DNA from: a virus
Strand: one strand, 5' to 3'
Length of the DNA stretch: 34,081 bases
Virus record (IMG/VR): IMGVR_UViG_3300042305_000404
Span: 1-34,081 of that record
A program made the position numbers and the translations under genes. The notes under the pieces are model-generated. The model ran no database searches and had not been told where the DNA came from. It saw only the letters and a program-made list of their open reading frames with translations. Positions 6,435-12,380 of this stretch are shown piece after piece. How positions within the stretch are numbered: the stretch's first letter is position 1; each line of letters starts with the position of its first letter.

Positions 6435-6622
6435 CCTACTCGCAAAAACAAAAACACTTCATAAAGCACCGGGCGAAGGGCGACACGGAGATGCTGGTAA
6501 AACAACTGGCTGGCAAGGTTAGCCGCAAGACGATATTCGATGCGCTGAAAAATGACAGCAAGTATCTCCCTGCAAAGCATCAGTTGGTAATTGACACGGC
6601 ATTTGAGATTGTTGCAGAATAA
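6431..6622 (+). CDS. Small basic hypothetical protein
   Basis: 63 residues, Lys-rich, with a possible helix-turn-helix (VKQLAGKVSRKTIFDALKND, residues about 23-42), so it may bind DNA. AAGGAG stands 11 nt before the ATG. The TAA stop (6620-6622) is part of the attC-like hairpin that begins at 6619. Confidence 0.65.
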   Translation: MTYSQKQKHFIKHRAKGDTEMLVKQLAGKVSRKTIFDALKNDSKYLPAKHQLVIDTAFEIVAE

Positions 6623-6684
6623 CAGCCGTGCAGCCGCAGTTTCTACAAATTAACACACCCTGAATTGCGGTTGCACTATGTTAT
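6619..6684 (+). repeat. attC-like hairpin, copy 1
   Basis: Outer arms ATAACA (6619-6624) and TGTTAT (6679-6684), an unpaired 3/2-nt spacer, then a 14-bp inner stem (6628-6641 with 6663-6676, two G-T pairs) and a 21-nt variable loop. The arms carry AAC and GTT cores, and the left arm supplies the upstream gene's stop codon, as in integron cassettes. The second copy at 8993-9057 has the same arms and stem and a different loop. It may equally be an RNA hairpin. Confidence 0.55.
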
Positions 6685-6845
6685 ACATCACCCTCGTATA
6701 TTGGAACGCTGCAAACAATGTCAACTATTATCCCGTACCGCCCGAAGAAGTGGAACGGACAATCAAACACTACCAGCGCAAAGGGTACAAGTGTGCGATT
6801 TACACCCCCGAACTCATTGAACAAATAAAAAATTCTCAAAAATAA
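6678..6845 (+). CDS. Small hypothetical protein (55 aa) starting inside the hairpin
   Basis: The frame runs from ATG at 6678 to TAA at 6843-6845 and fills an otherwise empty gap. It is rich in Tyr and Pro (Tyr-Tyr-Pro-Val-Pro-Pro near residue 17) and then helical and charged (EEVERTIKHYQRKGYKCAIYTPELIEQI), a normal protein-like composition. Its start codon lies in the right arm of the hairpin (6619-6684), so folding of the mRNA could mask the start. Not recognised. Confidence 0.55.
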   Translation: MLYITLVYWNAANNVNYYPVPPEEVERTIKHYQRKGYKCAIYTPELIEQIKNSQK

Positions 6846-6876
6846 TTTGCAAGTTTAGTTTTTTACACTATCTTTG
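6846..6876 (+). promoter_or_regulatory. Early promoter before the annealing-protein operon
   Basis: TTTG at 6846-6849, a 19-nt spacer, then TATCTTTG at 6869-6876, both perfect to consensus. ATG at 6884, 7 nt after the box. It starts one base after the stop of the 55-aa gene and drives the recombination module. Confidence 0.8.
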
Positions 6877-6883
6877 TACCATT

Positions 6884-7093
6884 ATGAATGACATTAAAAC
6901 AACAAAAAGCCGCAGCGTTAGCGTAAAATTCGAGCATGAAGACATCATCTACTTTGTTGATTGGGCTGATTATGACGACACTATTTACATCATAAATCAG
7001 TATGGCGAAGAAAGGGGGGTTTTGTCAATTCCATTTGAATTGCTGCCAACTTTACAACAAGTATTTAAAAGCATAATAGAAGAAAAACTATGA
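6884..7093 (+). CDS. Hypothetical protein
   Basis: 69 residues, beta-rich and acidic (EHEDIIYFVDWADYDDTIYIINQY), with an amphipathic C-terminal helix. Its stop overlaps the start of the Rad52-like gene by 4 nt. Not recognised; co-expression suggests an accessory of the annealing protein (inference). Confidence 0.65.
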   Translation: MNDIKTTKSRSVSVKFEHEDIIYFVDWADYDDTIYIINQYGEERGVLSIPFELLPTLQQVFKSIIEEKL

Positions 7094-7554
7094 ACGACAT
7101 ACTAAAAAAACCAATCACCGCCTCTGAAATCGAATGGCGTGTGCAGCAACAAACAAGCACGGGCAAACTCATTGTCGTGCCTTACATCACCAACAGATGC
7201 GTAATGGAACGATTTGACGAAGCCTTTGGGGCGAGTAACTGGACATCGGAGTTCCGTGAAATCGCCAATGGCTTTATTTGCCGCTTGACCGTTTATTTGG
7301 ATGGCCAAACAATCACTCGTGAAGATGGTGCATCAAAGACCAATATCGAACCTGAGAAGGGCGGCATATCCGATGCCATGAAACGGGCAGCCGTTCAATT
7401 TGGTTTAGGGCGTTGCCTATACGCTTACCCCCGTGTAATGATTGAAACGGACGGCAAGTTTATTCCTGATTGGGCGTATGCTAAACTTGACAAGTTAGTG
7501 GAGTGGGTGAACGCTGGGAATTATAAAGAAATAATAATAATACCAAACAAATAA
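7090..7554 (+). CDS. Rad52/Rad22-family single-strand annealing protein
   Basis: 154 residues. The central block (FDEAFGASNWTSEF ... EDGASKTNIEPEKGGISDAMKRAAVQFGLGRCLY) matches the phage Rad52/22 annealing family: an ssDNA-binding beta hairpin region followed by the conserved helix DAxKRAAxxFGxG. Such proteins anneal complementary strands in phage recombination. It is full length for the short phage type. The downstream gene (7557) is a common companion, but no exonuclease partner is evident. Confidence 0.88.
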   Translation: MNDILKKPITASEIEWRVQQQTSTGKLIVVPYITNRCVMERFDEAFGASNWTSEFREIANGFICRLTVYLDGQTITREDGASKTNIEPEKGGISDAMKRAAVQFGLGRCLYAYPRVMIETDGKFIPDWAYAKLDKLVEWVNAGNYKEIIIIPNK

Positions 7555-7556
7555 CT

Positions 7557-7961
7557 ATGATACAACCTGACATTACCGACATGATTTTCGCAGTTGAGGA
7601 AGGCAACGCCAACCCACTTGAAATCTATTGCGCCCTTCACAAATTAGAGGCGCAGGTCAAAGCAGCCAAAGAGCAAATCAAATCACTTGCCATTGATGAA
7701 GCCAGTAAGCACGGCAAGACATTCACCTTTATGGGTTTTGAAATTCAGCAGAAGGCACTGCCCGGACGCTGGACTTTTGACCACATTGACGATTGGAATG
7801 CTGCCAAGTTCAAGATGAAAAACATCGAAGACCTTGCAAAGTGGGCTTACAAGTCGCATGAAAAGGGAGTGCAACCCATTACCGATGACGGTGAAGTGAT
7901 TACCCCTGCCAACTATACGCCCGGTGGCGACACCATAGCACTGAGGGAGGTATCGGAATGA
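7557..7961 (+). CDS. Phage recombination-module companion protein
   Basis: 134 residues. N-terminal coiled-coil helix (LEIYCALHKLEAQVKAAKEQIKSLAIDEASKHG), then a beta segment with FTFMGFEIQQKALPGRWTFD, of a type often encoded next to annealing proteins in Bacteroidota phages. No catalytic motif is visible. It starts 2 nt after the Rad52-like stop and overlaps the next small gene by 4 nt. Function unknown. Confidence 0.7.
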   Translation: MIQPDITDMIFAVEEGNANPLEIYCALHKLEAQVKAAKEQIKSLAIDEASKHGKTFTFMGFEIQQKALPGRWTFDHIDDWNAAKFKMKNIEDLAKWAYKSHEKGVQPITDDGEVITPANYTPGGDTIALREVSE

Positions 7962-8098
7962 TATTTATTTTTGTATATGCATCATGTGTGATAATGGGTA
8001 TGTATTTGTTAAGTTTTAATCAATTTGAAGCCGCTATGGTTATATTTTGTTCGATAATTATTGGATTACTTGCAAGTAAAAAGGAGGCTTCTAAATGA
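7958..8098 (+). CDS. Small two-helix membrane protein (46 aa)
   Basis: Two hydrophobic stretches (residues about 2-19 and 25-39) joined by a short polar turn, ending in a Lys/Ser-rich tail: a two-pass inner-membrane protein by appearance. 4-nt overlaps with both neighbours support the frame. A strong AAGGAGG near its end serves the next gene. Confidence 0.6.
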   Translation: MIFIFVYASCVIMGMYLLSFNQFEAAMVIFCSIIIGLLASKKEASK

Positions 8099-8310
8099 CA
8101 CCCGTTCAATTAGTCATCCAAGACTTGCACAAAGCAGGGTGGCCAATATTAAGAGCCGAGGCGATTAAGTGGATGATGTATGAAGAAAGCCACATCAAAC
8201 AAGCCTATTATGCCGGGCGCGAAGACCTTGACTGCAAACGCAACGATATGGCCGAGGCTTACGACGATGCGGCAGATTATTATGTTCAAAATTACGGAGG
8301 TGCAAAATGA
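8095..8310 (+). CDS. Hypothetical protein
   Basis: 71 residues, helical and acidic, with paired tyrosines (QAYYAG, ADYYVQNYGG). It has an unusually clear Shine-Dalgarno (AAGGAGG, about 7 nt before the ATG), rare in Bacteroidota. Ends in Gly-Gly-Ala-Lys with the same GGTGCAAAATGA junction as the next gene, so these two gene ends may derive from one another. Not recognised. Confidence 0.7.
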   Translation: MTPVQLVIQDLHKAGWPILRAEAIKWMMYEESHIKQAYYAGREDLDCKRNDMAEAYDDAADYYVQNYGGAK

Positions 8311-8507
8311 AACAAACAGCAGTAGAGTGGTTATTCAGCCAATTACCTGACCATTTGCGGTTAAGTGAAGATGGTTTTGATACTTTGCAACAAGCCAAAA
8401 CAATGGAAGCCGAGCAAAAAAAAGAAGCCTACAACGAAGGAATGATACAAGGTATTAAATTTGCCGTTAACGAGGAATGGGGCGAAGAAGAAGGGGGTGC
8501 AAAATGA
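8307..8507 (+). CDS. QTAVEWL-family hypothetical protein, early paralogue
   Basis: 66 residues beginning MKQTAVEWLFSQL, with a second block QAKTMEAEQKKEAYNEG. The leftward gene at 30726-30956 starts MKRQTAVEWLVKEL and has QAKEMERQQ, so the genome carries two paralogues in opposite modules. The family is widespread in Bacteroidota phages; function unknown. GGAGGTG precedes the start and overlaps are 4 nt on both sides. Confidence 0.75.
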   Translation: MKQTAVEWLFSQLPDHLRLSEDGFDTLQQAKTMEAEQKKEAYNEGMIQGIKFAVNEEWGEEEGGAK

Positions 8508-8701
8508 TTATCATTGCCGGGGTGCTTACTTACCTGCTTTATTGGCTCGTTATCCCCACCAAAACGATTGACATACCCGAAGCCACACCTTACACTTTTG
8601 AACGCGACAAAGCGGTTGAAAATGCGAATGAAACCTTTAACGCTTGGGCAGAGTTGCGGAGGCAAATTGACATCGAAAAGAAGGAGGGGAGGTTAGGCTA
8701 A
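8504..8701 (+). CDS. Small single-pass membrane protein (65 aa)
   Basis: An N-terminal hydrophobic segment (residues about 2-18) is followed by a charged helical tail (KAVENANETFNAWAELRRQIDIEKKEG). The ATG at 8504 is chosen because it gives the operon's usual ATGA overlap; an in-frame start at 8477 would add nine Arg-rich residues within the previous gene. Likely anchored in the inner membrane with the tail in one compartment. Function unknown. Confidence 0.65.
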   Translation: MIIIAGVLTYLLYWLVIPTKTIDIPEATPYTFERDKAVENANETFNAWAELRRQIDIEKKEGRLG

Positions 8702-8708
8702 CGGTAAA

Positions 8709-8727
8709 CGGCTTTGCGAAGAAGCCG
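8709..8727 (+). other. Short hairpin in the 8702-8771 gap
   Basis: CGGCTT (8709-8714) pairs with AAGCCG (8722-8727) over a 7-nt loop, 8 nt after the stop of the membrane-protein gene. No T-run follows, so it is a weak or non-terminating hairpin; it could stabilise the 3' end of the upstream mRNA. Confidence 0.35.
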
Positions 8728-8771
8728 ATTTTGAAAACAAATGTTCAATTAACAACTAAAGTAAAATAAAA

Positions 8772-8996
8772 ATGAAAAGATTAAAATTAGCACTAAAGCG
8801 TCTTTTTTGCAAAACCGATGTTAGCGGTAGTTGTGAATCACCACAAGACAACGGAGATTTTGTTCAGCTTGTTTGGATGATTGAGGAACTACGAAGAAGA
8901 GAAGGTGGTTGCACAATGAATGAACTTGTTGCAGAAGCCAAGCGGAACTTTAAAGGTATTGAACAGATTAAACACCGTACAATCAATTACCGATAA
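8772..8996 (+). CDS. Small hypothetical protein
   Basis: 74 residues: basic N-terminus (MKRLKLALKRLF), a Cys/Ser linker, then helical (VQLVWMIEELRRREGG, MNELVAEAKRNFKG). Preceded by an A-rich leader (TAAAGTAAAATAAAA) typical of Bacteroidota translation starts. Its TAA stop (8994-8996) lies in the left arm of the second attC-like hairpin. An internal ATG at Met48 could give a shorter product. Not recognised. Confidence 0.55.
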   Translation: MKRLKLALKRLFCKTDVSGSCESPQDNGDFVQLVWMIEELRRREGGCTMNELVAEAKRNFKGIEQIKHRTINYR

Positions 8997-9057
8997 CAGC
9001 CGTGCAGCCGCAGTTGACACCTTGCATTCACGCCTAATTGCGGTTGCACATTGTTAG
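8993..9057 (+). repeat. attC-like hairpin, copy 2
   Basis: Outer arms ATAACA (8993-8998) and TGTTAG (9052-9057), and the same 14-bp inner stem as copy 1 (9002-9015 with 9036-9049), with a different 20-nt loop (9016-9035). The left 23 nt and the 14-nt right stem strand are identical to copy 1. Between the GTT cores of the two copies lies a 2.37-kb segment holding the annealing module. Confidence 0.55.
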
Positions 9058-9143
9058 CCTACAACCTGACGAAAGACTTTAAAAAGTCAACCTAAACACT
9101 AACGGATTTGTTCATCAATCTTGAACACCAATTTATTTTGAAC

Positions 9144-9171
9144 ATGGGGGCAATCGTCCCCATTTTTTTTT
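9144..9171 (+). terminator. Intrinsic terminator of the annealing-module operon
   Basis: ATGGGG (9144-9149) and CCCCAT (9158-9163) form a GC-rich stem over an 8-nt loop, followed by an unbroken T-run to 9171. It separates the operon ending at 8996 from the metallophosphoesterase gene. Confidence 0.85.
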
Positions 9172-9173
9172 AG

Positions 9174-9181
9174 GTACATTT
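9174..9181 (+). promoter_or_regulatory. GGTACATTT-type promoter element before the phosphoesterase
   Basis: TACATTTC at 9174-9181, preceded by GG, directly after the terminator T-run and 7 nt before the ATG at 9189. No -33 TTTG is visible. Sequence and spacing match the elements before the leftward structural genes. Confidence 0.5.
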
Positions 9182-9188
9182 CTAACAG

Positions 9189-10190
9189 ATGAACAAAACA
9201 CAACTTGTCGAAAGTTACATCCGCAAATACTGCGACAACAACAACCAATTAACCATCCCAAAACAAACCCTGAGCCGCCTTATTTACAACGAAAACCACG
9301 GGCTTTTTAGCGGAATTGATGCGGTGCGAAACATTGTGCGCTCATTAACCGGGTCAAACAAAACAAACACCAAGGCATTGCCCGGATTTTCTCAACCCAG
9401 CACAATCGAGGACGGCCTCCGAAAGTATAAGCTATTCACGAAACTTCCCGAACCAAAAGAAAAAATACTTAAACCCGGATGCTGGCTGGTTATGTCCGAT
9501 ATTCACTTTCCTGAGCATGACCCGACCGCGATTGCTGCCTCGTTAAACTTCGCCAAAAATGCAAGGGTTGACGGGATTGTTTTGAATGGCGACATAATCG
9601 ATATGTACGAGGTGAGCCGATTTATTAAAGAGGTCGGTCGGCCAAGTATCAAAACCGAACTTGAAATGACCCGGTCTTTTTTTCAGTTATTGCGTGATGA
9701 ATTTGGCGACATCGCGATAGTTTACAAATTTGGCAATCACGAAGAACGAATGCGGAACTACCTGCTCACAAACGCCCGTGCCATTGCTGAATTGGACGGC
9801 ATAGGACTTGAAGACCAGTTGCAACTCAAAAAGTTCGGTATTGATGTGGTTTACCGGGAAAGAATAAGAGCCGGGAAGTTAGATATTTTGCACGGCCATG
9901 AGTTGCAGAAGGGGATTTCTGCTCCGGTTAACCCAGCAAGAGGGGCGTTTTTAAGGGCGAAATCTTCACTCTTAATAGGACACCACCATCAAACTTCTAC
10001 ACACCACGAAAACAACCTTAAACGCGACCAGATTGTATGTTATTCCATAGGCTGCCATTGTACCCTTACCCCGGAATATAACCCTTTCGGCTATACCCGG
10101 CAAAATCACGGGGGCGCAATCGTGGAAATTCTCAAAGGTGGTAATTTCAAGGTCAATAACTATCGCATAATTGACGGCAAATGCTATTAA
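9189..10190 (+). CDS. Calcineurin-like metallophosphoesterase with N-terminal extension
   Basis: 333 residues. The five metallophosphoesterase motifs are present: Asp104-x-His106, Gly-Asp135, Gly-Asn183-His184-Glu, His235-Gly-His237 and Gly-His265-His. These form the two-metal site. The first about 100 residues are helical and partly helix-turn-helix-like (TIPKQTLSRLIYNENHGLFSG) and may bind nucleic acid. Phage members include phosphatases and nucleases of the Mre11/SbcD superfamily; the substrate is not readable. No SbcC-like partner is present. It has its own terminator-flanked promoter element. Confidence 0.85.
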   Translation: MNKTQLVESYIRKYCDNNNQLTIPKQTLSRLIYNENHGLFSGIDAVRNIVRSLTGSNKTNTKALPGFSQPSTIEDGLRKYKLFTKLPEPKEKILKPGCWLVMSDIHFPEHDPTAIAASLNFAKNARVDGIVLNGDIIDMYEVSRFIKEVGRPSIKTELEMTRSFFQLLRDEFGDIAIVYKFGNHEERMRNYLLTNARAIAELDGIGLEDQLQLKKFGIDVVYRERIRAGKLDILHGHELQKGISAPVNPARGAFLRAKSSLLIGHHHQTSTHHENNLKRDQIVCYSIGCHCTLTPEYNPFGYTRQNHGGAIVEILKGGNFKVNNYRIIDGKCY

Positions 10191-10444
10191 GACCACTAAT
10201 AATTGATGTGCTGGCAGCAGACGAAGAAGGTGAAGAACTCGAAGATTTGGGGCTGCAACCTAATTTATGGGATGCGCCCACATTTCAGATAGCCATTTGG
10301 AATGTTGAGTATGTTATGGAAGATATCCGCAGCACGAAATCAACTCCCTTAACAATGATTTGCACGGGCAGCGAAGAATGGCTAACTTTGATGACCACAA
10401 AACAAGTGAATGAAAAAATCATGCAATGCATGAAATTATATTAA
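10181..10444 (+). CDS. Hypothetical protein
   Basis: 87 residues, overlapping the phosphoesterase by 10 nt. Strongly acidic early segment (AADEEGEELEDLG), then a Trp/Met-rich region. Last rightward protein gene; its TAA is 2 nt before the tRNA-like sequence. Not recognised; possibly a small partner of the phosphoesterase. Confidence 0.65.
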   Translation: MLLRPLIIDVLAADEEGEELEDLGLQPNLWDAPTFQIAIWNVEYVMEDIRSTKSTPLTMICTGSEEWLTLMTTKQVNEKIMQCMKLY

Positions 10445-10446
10445 AT

Positions 10447-10560
10447 GCCCGGTTAGTGTAAAGGTAACATCACCCTTCCGGATAACTTGTCAGTAACCTG
10501 CGTGGCTCGTGGTGAAAAACAAAAAGAGGGTGGCTGTGAGTTCGAGTCTCACACCGGGAG
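10447..10560 (+). tRNA. tRNA-like element with greatly expanded anticodon arm
   Basis: Perfect T-arm (GTGAG-TTCGAGT-CTCAC, 10536-10552), acceptor stem CCCGGT (10448-10453)/ACCGGG (10553-10558) with a G1-A72 mismatch, and D-arm GTGT-AAAGGTA-ACAT (10456-10470). The anticodon stem ACCCT (10472-10476)/AGGGT (10527-10531) closes a 50-nt loop instead of 7. CCG or TCC in the first loop bases could be an anticodon (Arg or Gly), but the true loop is not defined. Too short for a group I intron. It fills the gap between converging genes exactly. Either an intron-bearing tRNA or a non-decoding tRNA mimic. Confidence 0.6.
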
Positions 10561-11184
10561 CTAAACTTCAAACAGCGTATAATCTATGCGCTGCCCGTTG
10601 GTGAAAAGTTTGCAAACTTCAAACCACATTGCATCATTAACCACATGACACCCGGCAGACCAGCCGTTAATTGTGGCAGCAACGCCACCGCGATGCAGGT
10701 TTATTCCAAACAACCCAAATTGCTTTATGTGGCTATCAATTAAGCGGTTTTTATTGCCGTCCCGGTAGATTGTAATGGGCAGCACCTGCATAAAATATGG
10801 CGCATTCAGCCAAAGGAACTTCCAATTAGCAGCCGTTACGAATTGATGCGCCCCAATTATTTGCTGCTCACAAGCGATTGCAGTCCCGGTTACGCCACCA
10901 ACGGTCAACGGATTGAATACATAGTAATCCCCAGCAGTTGTTGAGCAAGGTAAAGCCATAACGGGCAGCCCTGATTTGTAAACTGCAACAAAATCGTCAA
11001 AGGTATTTGTGAGGTTCTTGTCGGTTCTTATCCATAACAACCCGTCTTTTGGCATTAACCATTTCCTTTTTTCGATGTTAGCCTTTACATACTGATGCAG
11101 TGCGGTCAATGTGCGCTGCCCAACGATGCCGTCAACAACTAATTGCGCCCCGTTGGCGTTCAAAATCTCTTGTAACTTTCTCAT
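10561..11184 (-). CDS. Endolysin: peptidoglycan-binding plus L,D-transpeptidase-like domain
   Basis: 207 residues. The N-terminal about 35 residues (LQEILNANGAQLVVDGIVGQRTLTAL) are a peptidoglycan-binding type 1 repeat. The C-terminus has the YkuD-like pattern His164-Arg-Gly-Gly ... Ser176-Ala-Gly-Cys179-His-Val, with Cys179 the probable nucleophile. Such enzymes form the lysis endolysin in Bacteroidota phages, though L,D-transpeptidase folds usually make rather than cut cross-links, so the reaction is inference. No signal peptide, so it needs a holin. It is the last late gene; its stop abuts the tRNA-like element and its start overlaps the spanin-like gene. Confidence 0.75.
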   Translation of the reverse strand: MRKLQEILNANGAQLVVDGIVGQRTLTALHQYVKANIEKRKWLMPKDGLLWIRTDKNLTNTFDDFVAVYKSGLPVMALPCSTTAGDYYVFNPLTVGGVTGTAIACEQQIIGAHQFVTAANWKFLWLNAPYFMQVLPITIYRDGNKNRLIDSHIKQFGLFGINLHRGGVAATINGWSAGCHVVNDAMWFEVCKLFTNGQRIDYTLFEV

Positions 11185-11720
11185 TTTACGATAACCCCTA
11201 TTAACACCCCAGCCAAAAATGACCAGTTTCGTTGTGTTTTAACCTTAGAATTAACCTTTTTTATGGCTGCATTTTCATTCACTAAGCCGTTTAAAACCTT
11301 TTGTGTACGATTTATCACGCTATCTTTCGCACTTATCGCCAATTTTTGCGACAATATAGTGCGGTCTTGCTTTTCAATTATTTCACAATCCAATTCCACT
11401 ATCCGAAATAGGCTGTCATTTTCTTGCAGCAGGTAGGTAATCTTTGCAGTATCTTCAAGAGTACCCCAAAAAGTATCATTTAAACGCCTTTCACGCCACT
11501 TTGTAACTTCGACTATACTCACAGACCTTTTTTGTTTTAAAGTGTCGCAAATCGCTTGTAATGAGTCCGCAAGTTTTAACGCCCTGCCAGCCACCTGCGC
11601 AAAGCTGTCGATTTTCCTATCCGCCAAAACGCCCTGCCCGTACATTTCGACCTTCGTGAAAATACGGCTCACTGCCCATGTGAGTATAAGTAGCCCAGCA
11701 ACAATTACAAACAACCTCAT
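11181..11720 (-). CDS. Membrane-anchored coiled-coil protein, spanin candidate
   Basis: 179 residues: an N-terminal membrane segment (residues about 3-20), a long charged coiled-coil region (about 25-155), and a C-terminal hydrophobic helix (about 163-178). Lying between holin and endolysin with 4-nt overlaps, it suits an inner-membrane spanin (Rz-like) that bridges to the outer membrane; the second hydrophobic end could make it a single-protein spanin. No lipobox is seen. Assignment is by position and architecture only. Confidence 0.55.
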   Translation of the reverse strand: MRLFVIVAGLLILTWAVSRIFTKVEMYGQGVLADRKIDSFAQVAGRALKLADSLQAICDTLKQKRSVSIVEVTKWRERRLNDTFWGTLEDTAKITYLLQENDSLFRIVELDCEIIEKQDRTILSQKLAISAKDSVINRTQKVLNGLVNENAAIKKVNSKVKTQRNWSFLAGVLIGVIVK

Positions 11721-11896
11721 TCTTCTGCAAAAAAGTTAGTTATGAATTTACCGACCGCCCCACATATTCCCGATGCCAACATCAATTTAGGATTGTCGAT
11801 GTTTAGTCCGGCAATGAATAACGACATAGCCGCAATGCTGTCGCCCAGCACCCTAAACCTTTTGGGAGTTGGTTCAAAATAGTTTTTTAATTTCAT
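11717..11896 (-). CDS. Holin candidate (59 aa)
   Basis: Basic N-terminus (MKLKNYFEPTPKRFRVLGDS) and two hydrophobic segments (about 20-32 and 37-54), a common Bacteroidota-phage holin pattern. The ATG at 11896 is chosen over a possible start at 11929 because it forms an ATGA overlap with the stop of the 39-aa gene. It would form the inner-membrane holes that release the endolysin. Confidence 0.65.
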   Translation of the reverse strand: MKLKNYFEPTPKRFRVLGDSIAAMSLFIAGLNIDNPKLMLASGICGAVGKFITNFFAEE

Positions 11897-12012
11897 CTTC
11901 CCTGCCCTCTGTATTTTTTGGTTCTGCAATGTTTATTCTCGGATTTGGTGTGCCGACCTAATTTGCGTTTCGGTTTCGGCTGCCACTTGACTATCTCTTT
12001 ACTTTTTGCCAT
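11893..12012 (-). CDS. Small basic protein (39 aa)
   Basis: Extremely basic (MAKSKEIVKWQPKPKRKLGR... ending KKYRGQGR). The frame fits exactly between the overlapping neighbours, with ATG at 12012 inside the end of the 2-TM gene and TGA overlapping the holin ATG. Similar short basic proteins occur near lysis genes of Bacteroidota phages. Possibly a nucleic-acid binder or holin regulator; unproven. Confidence 0.6.
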   Translation of the reverse strand: MAKSKEIVKWQPKPKRKLGRHTKSENKHCRTKKYRGQGR

Positions 12013-12160
12013 TTTTCAATTTTTGATATATGCCTATGCAAGATAAAATAAATGCTGCCGTAAATGATAGATATTGCATCAATGGCAGAAGTTTTGAGGC
12101 AAACCCAGCAAGCCACAATAGCCAACTGCCTATAATGCTGTTATCCAACTGGTCTTTCAT
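11999..12160 (-). CDS. Small two-pass membrane protein (53 aa)
   Basis: Starting at the ATG at 12160 (Met-Lys-Asp-Gln-Leu), it has two hydrophobic helices (about 9-22 and 26-44) and a basic tail KLKNGKK. Two-TM proteins beside a holin are often a second holin or antiholin. The longer frame to 12211 lies inside the preceding gene and is less likely. Confidence 0.6.
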   Translation of the reverse strand: MKDQLDNSIIGSWLLWLAGFASKLLPLMQYLSFTAAFILSCIGIYQKLKNGKK

Positions 12161-12380
12161 ATATTTCAAATTCAAATGCTTCACCCAATATTGGCAATAA
12201 ACTCTCATCAAATCTAATATACCAAAATTGCGGTGTATTTAATTCAGCAAATTGATATTCAACCCAATTCTGTGTAACATCGTCAGGTCTTACTGGAATG
12301 CCATAAAAAGCATCACATTTTTCACGGGCTTCAATAGCCGTGTTTTCATAATAAAATTGATACCCTTTAATAAATGCCAT
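12141..12380 (-). CDS. Hypothetical tail-associated protein
   Basis: 79 residues rich in Tyr, Phe and Glu, with no membrane segment. It overlaps the receptor-binding candidate by 14 nt and the 2-TM gene by 20 nt. By position it may be a fibre chaperone or assembly protein, but nothing in the sequence proves this. Confidence 0.65.
   Translation of the reverse strand: MAFIKGYQFYYENTAIEAREKCDAFYGIPVRPDDVTQNWVEYQFAELNTPQFWYIRFDESLLPILGEAFEFEIYERPVG

Noticed and set aside
9077-9092. GACTTTAAAAAGTC palindrome as an operator or terminator
   Set aside because: A 6-bp AT-rich stem with a 2-nt loop and no T-run; too weak to support a call.
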